Shown here: piece by piece, positions 61,316 through 64,000 of the stretch
Numbering within the stretch: the first letter of the stretch is position 1
Layout: every line of letters starts with the position of its first letter
NCBI RefSeq assembly: GCF_009208105.1
Contig: NZ_WFKL01000001.1
Span: 3,286,001 to 3,350,000, forward strand
From: Rouxiella sp. S1S-2
GTDB lineage: Bacteria > Pseudomonadota > Gammaproteobacteria > Enterobacterales > Enterobacteriaceae
Direction: 5' to 3'
Length of the DNA: 64,000 nt
Notes under the pieces: generated by a model
What the model saw: only the letters and a program-made list of their open reading frames with translations
What the model was told of the DNA's origin: nothing
Databases searched by the model: none
Program-made: the position numbers and the translations under genes

Positions 61316-62740
61316 ATGCATTCTCTTTTGCAACACGACTTGGACCACCTACCCGAGATTCTGAAACAGGCCTGTGATACTGCGCTAGCACACCTTAGCG
61401 CTCTCCCTGAACGCCCCGTTTGTGCCCCCGAAGAACATCAACACTTAAAGCTCGGTGACGATCGGCTGCCGGAAACCGGCGTGGGAGCGCAGCAGGCAAT
61501 AGCACAATTCTGGCAAGATTATGCTCAAGGTTTCTCTGCCAGCGCGGGCCCTCGCTACTTCGCGTTTGTCACCGGGGGGGCGACGCCGGCGGCGCTGGCC
61601 GCAGATTGGCTAGTGAGCGCGATTGACCAGAATACCCAGTTGCATTTTGACTCTGTAGCATCGGCTATCGAACTGGCAACCATTAGCCAGTTAAAACAGC
61701 TGCTGGGGCTGCCGGAGAGCCAGTGCGGCTCTTTTGTCAGCGGCGCCACCATGGCTAACTTTGTTAGCATGGCGATTGCGCGGCAATGGCTGGGACAACA
61801 ACGCGGCGTAGATGTTGCCCAACAGGGCCTGCACGCACTCGGCCCTATTAGGGTGATTTCTGCGGCGGCGCACTCTAGCAGCGTAAAGGCGTTAAGCATG
61901 CTCGGAATTGGCCGCGATGCGCTGGTCAACGTGGCGACGCTGCCCAACAGTGAAGCCATTGACCCGATAGCCCTGGAACAGGCGCTCATCGAAAATGATG
62001 GCCTGCCAACCCTGGTGCTGGCCAGTGCCGGAACGGTTAATACCGTGGCCTTCGACAACCTGCCCGCCCTGCTGTCACTGCGTGAACGTTTTGGCTTTTG
62101 GCTGCACGTTGATGCGGCGTTTGGCGGCGTAGCTGCAGCATCTACGCGCTATGCGCCACTGCTTGAAGGCTGGCAACAGGCCGACTCTATCACCGTTGAT
62201 GCTCACAAATGGTTGAACGTACCCTACGACAGCGCGGTGCAGTTTACCGCCGGGCAGCATCTCGCCTTGCAGGTTCAGGTATTTCAAAATCACTCTGCCT
62301 ATCTCGAGCCACCGAGCGTCAGGCCAGACAACTACCTGCATCTTACGCCGGAGAACTCGCGTCGTTTTCGCGCTTTACCGGTCTGGATGGCACTAAAGGC
62401 CTATGGCCGTGACGGCATCGCCGAGATTATCGATAGAAACGTTGAATTGGCAAAAAAACTGGCAAGTAAATTAGAACACACCTCGGGATTTAGGCTTTTG
62501 ACACCGGTTTTACTGAATGTGGTCTGTTTTGCCCTTGATTCCGCCGATGGCACGCCGGTTGAAGTCGCCAGACGTAATCAGTTTCTTAAACTCTTAGACA
62601 AAGGGGGCGTGGTTCGCTGCACGGCGACTACGTTAGCCGGTAAACCCGGTATTCGCGCGGCGCTGGTCAACTGGATGACGGAAGAAGTTGATATTGATTT
62701 GGCGCTACAATCGATGATTGAATGCAGAAAAGAGGTGTAA
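61316..62740 (+). CDS. Group II PLP-dependent amino acid decarboxylase-like protein
   Basis: A 474-residue fold-type I PLP enzyme. SGATMANFVSMAIARQW and ASAGTVNTVAFDNLPAL are typical, WLHVDAAFGG contains the PLP-binding aspartate, and DAHKWLNVPYDSAV holds the Schiff-base lysine (Lys298). Relatives are aromatic-L-amino-acid, glutamate or 2,4-diaminobutyrate decarboxylases. The substrate cannot be read from sequence alone. It is monocistronic. Confidence 0.88.
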   Translation: MHSLLQHDLDHLPEILKQACDTALAHLSALPERPVCAPEEHQHLKLGDDRLPETGVGAQQAIAQFWQDYAQGFSASAGPRYFAFVTGGATPAALAADWLVSAIDQNTQLHFDSVASAIELATISQLKQLLGLPESQCGSFVSGATMANFVSMAIARQWLGQQRGVDVAQQGLHALGPIRVISAAAHSSSVKALSMLGIGRDALVNVATLPNSEAIDPIALEQALIENDGLPTLVLASAGTVNTVAFDNLPALLSLRERFGFWLHVDAAFGGVAAASTRYAPLLEGWQQADSITVDAHKWLNVPYDSAVQFTAGQHLALQVQVFQNHSAYLEPPSVRPDNYLHLTPENSRRFRALPVWMALKAYGRDGIAEIIDRNVELAKKLASKLEHTSGFRLLTPVLLNVVCFALDSADGTPVEVARRNQFLKLLDKGGVVRCTATTLAGKPGIRAALVNWMTEEVDIDLALQSMIECRKEV

Positions 62741-62834
62741 CGGGCTAATATTCTCGTGCCCCGAACGGGAGAACTCTCCCACCTGCAAAGAAAACTGGAC
62801 GCAGGTGGGACATTCTACACCAGCAATACGGAGA

Positions 62835-63029
62835 TTAATGCGCGTCACGCGGCTCAACGAAAGTCCCGTCTTTACTTTGTGTTTCGTTAAAGAACCAAAT
62901 GCCTGCCGGATACTCCTCCAGCGAGACCAGATACATCACCCCTTCATAAAATGTTTCAACTGCCAGAACTTTACCCTCGCGACGCGGACCACCGTCAGTT
63001 TTTACCGTCACCAGATCGTTAACCTTCAT
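62835..63029 (-). CDS. Small hypothetical beta-rich protein of 64 residues
   Basis: Begins [20 protein letters not shown] and continues with [29 protein letters not shown]. The pattern suggests a small SH3-like beta barrel, distantly resembling YodC-type small proteins. No signal or membrane segment is seen. I do not recognise a defined function. It lies upstream of, and on the same strand as, the cold-shock gene but 250 bp away with a terminator between. Confidence 0.65.
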   Translation of the reverse strand: MKVNDLVTVKTDGGPRREGKVLAVETFYEGVMYLVSLEEYPAGIWFFNETQSKDGTFVEPRDAH

Positions 63030-63216
63030 TAGAGTGCCTCGTGAAATTGATTTGAGCCGCGATGGCGTGAAGTATGGATGTCTTCATCGTCAGTTTATTC
63101 TAGTACATTGCGCGAGGGAAATGACAAAGCGCAAGAAAAAGATGAGGAGATACAGAGATTAAGAGGTTGGCGTCGGAAAAGGAAATTATTCTTGAGGCCA
63201 AAAAAAGACAATAAAA

Positions 63217-63234
63217 AACCCGCATCAGCGGGTT
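63217..63234. terminator. Terminator of the cold-shock gene
   Basis: AACCCGC, a 4-base loop and GCGGGTT form a 7-bp stem. T runs follow on both strands, clean and six long on the minus strand, about 45 bp after the cold-shock gene stop. Confidence 0.88.
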
Positions 63235-63278
63235 TTTGTAATCTACTTTATGCGCTGTAAAACAGCGAATAAGCGAGA

Positions 63279-63491
63279 TTAGATAGCGGTAACGTTAGCC
63301 GCTGACGGACCTTTAGCACCGTTCTCGATAGAGAACTGTACGTTCTGGCCTTCAGCCAGGGTCTTGAAACCTTGATCCTGGATTGCAGAGAAATGTACGA
63401 ATACATCTTTGCTGCCGTCTGCAGGAGTGATGAAGCCAAAGCCTTTAGACTCGTTGAACCACTTAACTTGACCTTTCATCAAATTTGACAT
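63279..63491 (-). CDS. cspE: CspE/CspC-like cold-shock RNA-binding protein
   Basis: A 70-residue OB-fold protein with RNP1 (KGFGFIT) and RNP2 (VFVHFSAI) and the ending [14 protein letters not shown], nearly identical in pattern to E. coli CspE and CspC. These proteins bind single-stranded RNA and act as RNA chaperones and antiterminators. The long upstream region suggests a regulated leader. CspC is an equally possible name. Confidence 0.9.
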   Translation of the reverse strand: MSNLMKGQVKWFNESKGFGFITPADGSKDVFVHFSAIQDQGFKTLAEGQNVQFSIENGAKGPSAANVTAI

Positions 63492-63919
63492 GCGAATTAC
63501 CTTTTAAATATAAATTTTGCCGCCATGGGCATGTTATAGCCGGATTTCAGTCGTTACTTATGGAGGCACTAAGAAGGAAATTCGTCAGATCAGTGTTATC
63601 AAAGATAACTCATTAAATTGGAACAACTTTACTCAGGATGTCGTGCATAAATAGGTCTGTACCACAGGCCGAGAGCTATTTACTCATGACTGCCGATCAA
63701 TAGCAACTCTTTTTAACAGTTACTGTGAGTAATCACCCTAAACTGTCTTATTTACGAGCATAACGATGGTTTAATCATCGTTTATGCTGCTGTTTTTAAA
63801 TAAGTTGCTGTTAAAAACGGTTTAAGAAAATGGAAATAAAAAAACGCTGAAGGCTTTTATCCGAAATTGATGTCGGGAAAAACATTCAGCGTCAATGGTT
63901 TGTGTAGATTGTAAGGAGG
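63492..63919. other. Intergenic region upstream of the cold-shock gene, 428 bp
   Basis: It contains the probable leader of the cold-shock gene, an A+T-rich stretch, the strong hairpin at 63757-63788, and a wide inverted repeat (ACGCTGAA near 63845, TTCAGCGT near 63885). No coding frame is supported. Confidence 0.5.
63757..63788 (+). terminator. Hairpin resembling a terminator, owner unknown
   Basis: AGCATAACGATG pairs with CATCGTTTATGCT with a single bulged T around a 7-base loop, followed by GCTGTTTTTA on the plus strand. No plus-strand gene ends nearby, so it may close a small RNA. Confidence 0.5.
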
Positions 63920-64000
63920 TTACTCCATCATTTCTGACACGGCGTGGCGCACGTAGGCCGTGATTTGCGCCAAATCCTCAGCTTTTGCACTGTCTCCGCC
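63920..64000 (-). CDS. 3' end of an unidentified gene, cut by the window edge
   Basis: The minus strand is open from the window edge to a TAA at 63922-63920 and encodes 26 residues ending AYVRHAVSEMME. The A+T content and codon pattern fit coding sequence. There is too little to name a family. Confidence 0.5.
   Translation of the reverse strand, partial: GGDSAKAEDLAQITAYVRHAVSEMME

Noticed and set aside
63078..63260. A 60-codon plus-strand frame rich in Lys and Arg
   Set aside because: It runs through the terminator of the cold-shock gene and has no ribosome binding site or family resemblance.
1..64000. CRISPR arrays, insertion sequences, prophage, tRNA or rRNA genes
   Set aside because: No regular spacer-repeat array, transposase or integrase frame, or recognisable tRNA or rRNA sequence was found by reading the window.

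Overview
The window looks like chromosomal DNA of a gamma-proteobacterium of the order Enterobacterales. Close YojI, YjiN, GldA, OpgD, MntP, CspE and UmuDC homologues are present, Shine-Dalgarno sites are strong, LexA boxes match the enterobacterial consensus, and rho-independent terminators are compact. The mix of genes suggests a Yersiniaceae-type genome (Rahnella, Rouxiella, Ewingella or Serratia relatives) rather than Escherichia, but I cannot fix the genus by eye. No rRNA, tRNA, CRISPR array, insertion sequence or prophage was recognised. Most of the window is an ordinary, densely packed mosaic of transport, regulation and redox genes.

Layout. 0-4.5 kb: a cysteine-synthase-like enzyme beside a divergently arranged NitT/TauT-type ABC importer. 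4.5-7.5 kb: a two-gene unit of an SGNH hydrolase and a NodU/CmcH-type O-carbamoyltransferase. 7.8-10.3 kb: a cation/proton antiporter, small membrane and hypothetical proteins and a Rid protein. 10.3-13.2 kb: two HxlR regulators, each divergent from a redox enzyme (SDR, old yellow enzyme) with related palindromic operators between them. 13.3-18.9 kb: one AT-richer gene for an 1882-residue toxin-like protein with a C-terminal HEFSH zincin domain. 19.3-22.8 kb: MntP, a TetR/MFS efflux pair, and short AraC and LysE fragments. 23.2-27.8 kb: an amino-acid-type ABC importer with a FAD amine oxidase and an XRE-cupin regulator; its ATPase ends in a hexanucleotide repeat. 27.8-33.6 kb: nitronate monooxygenase, a LexA-controlled intact umuD, nitroreductase, a LysR regulator, then a second LexA box with a 43-codon umuD remnant coupled to umuC, and a YmgB/AriR-like gene.

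33.7-36 kb: an adenylosuccinate-synthetase paralogue divergent from a LysR gene. 36-38 kb: an MFS/TetR unit. 38-44.8 kb: a DUF1028 protein divergent from a dipeptide-type ABC operon that contains a permease-ATPase fusion and ends in a GntR/FCD regulator. 44.8-51.4 kb: a FieF-like metal exporter, a complete EmrA/EmrB/outer-membrane-factor tripartite pump, and a CorA-family channel. 51.5-58.4 kb: a large MscS channel, YojI, YjiN and glycerol dehydrogenase. 58.8-64 kb: OpgD, a PLP decarboxylase, small proteins and a CspE-like cold-shock protein.

The points most worth following are the large toxin-like zincin at 13.3-18.9 kb, the split and partly fossilised umuD-umuC locus at 29.1-33.0 kb, the orphan carbamoyltransferase/SGNH pair, and the twin HxlR modules with matching operators. 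Start codons were moved to internal ATGs where Shine-Dalgarno position or family alignment favoured them. All family assignments come from reading motifs by eye, not from database searches.
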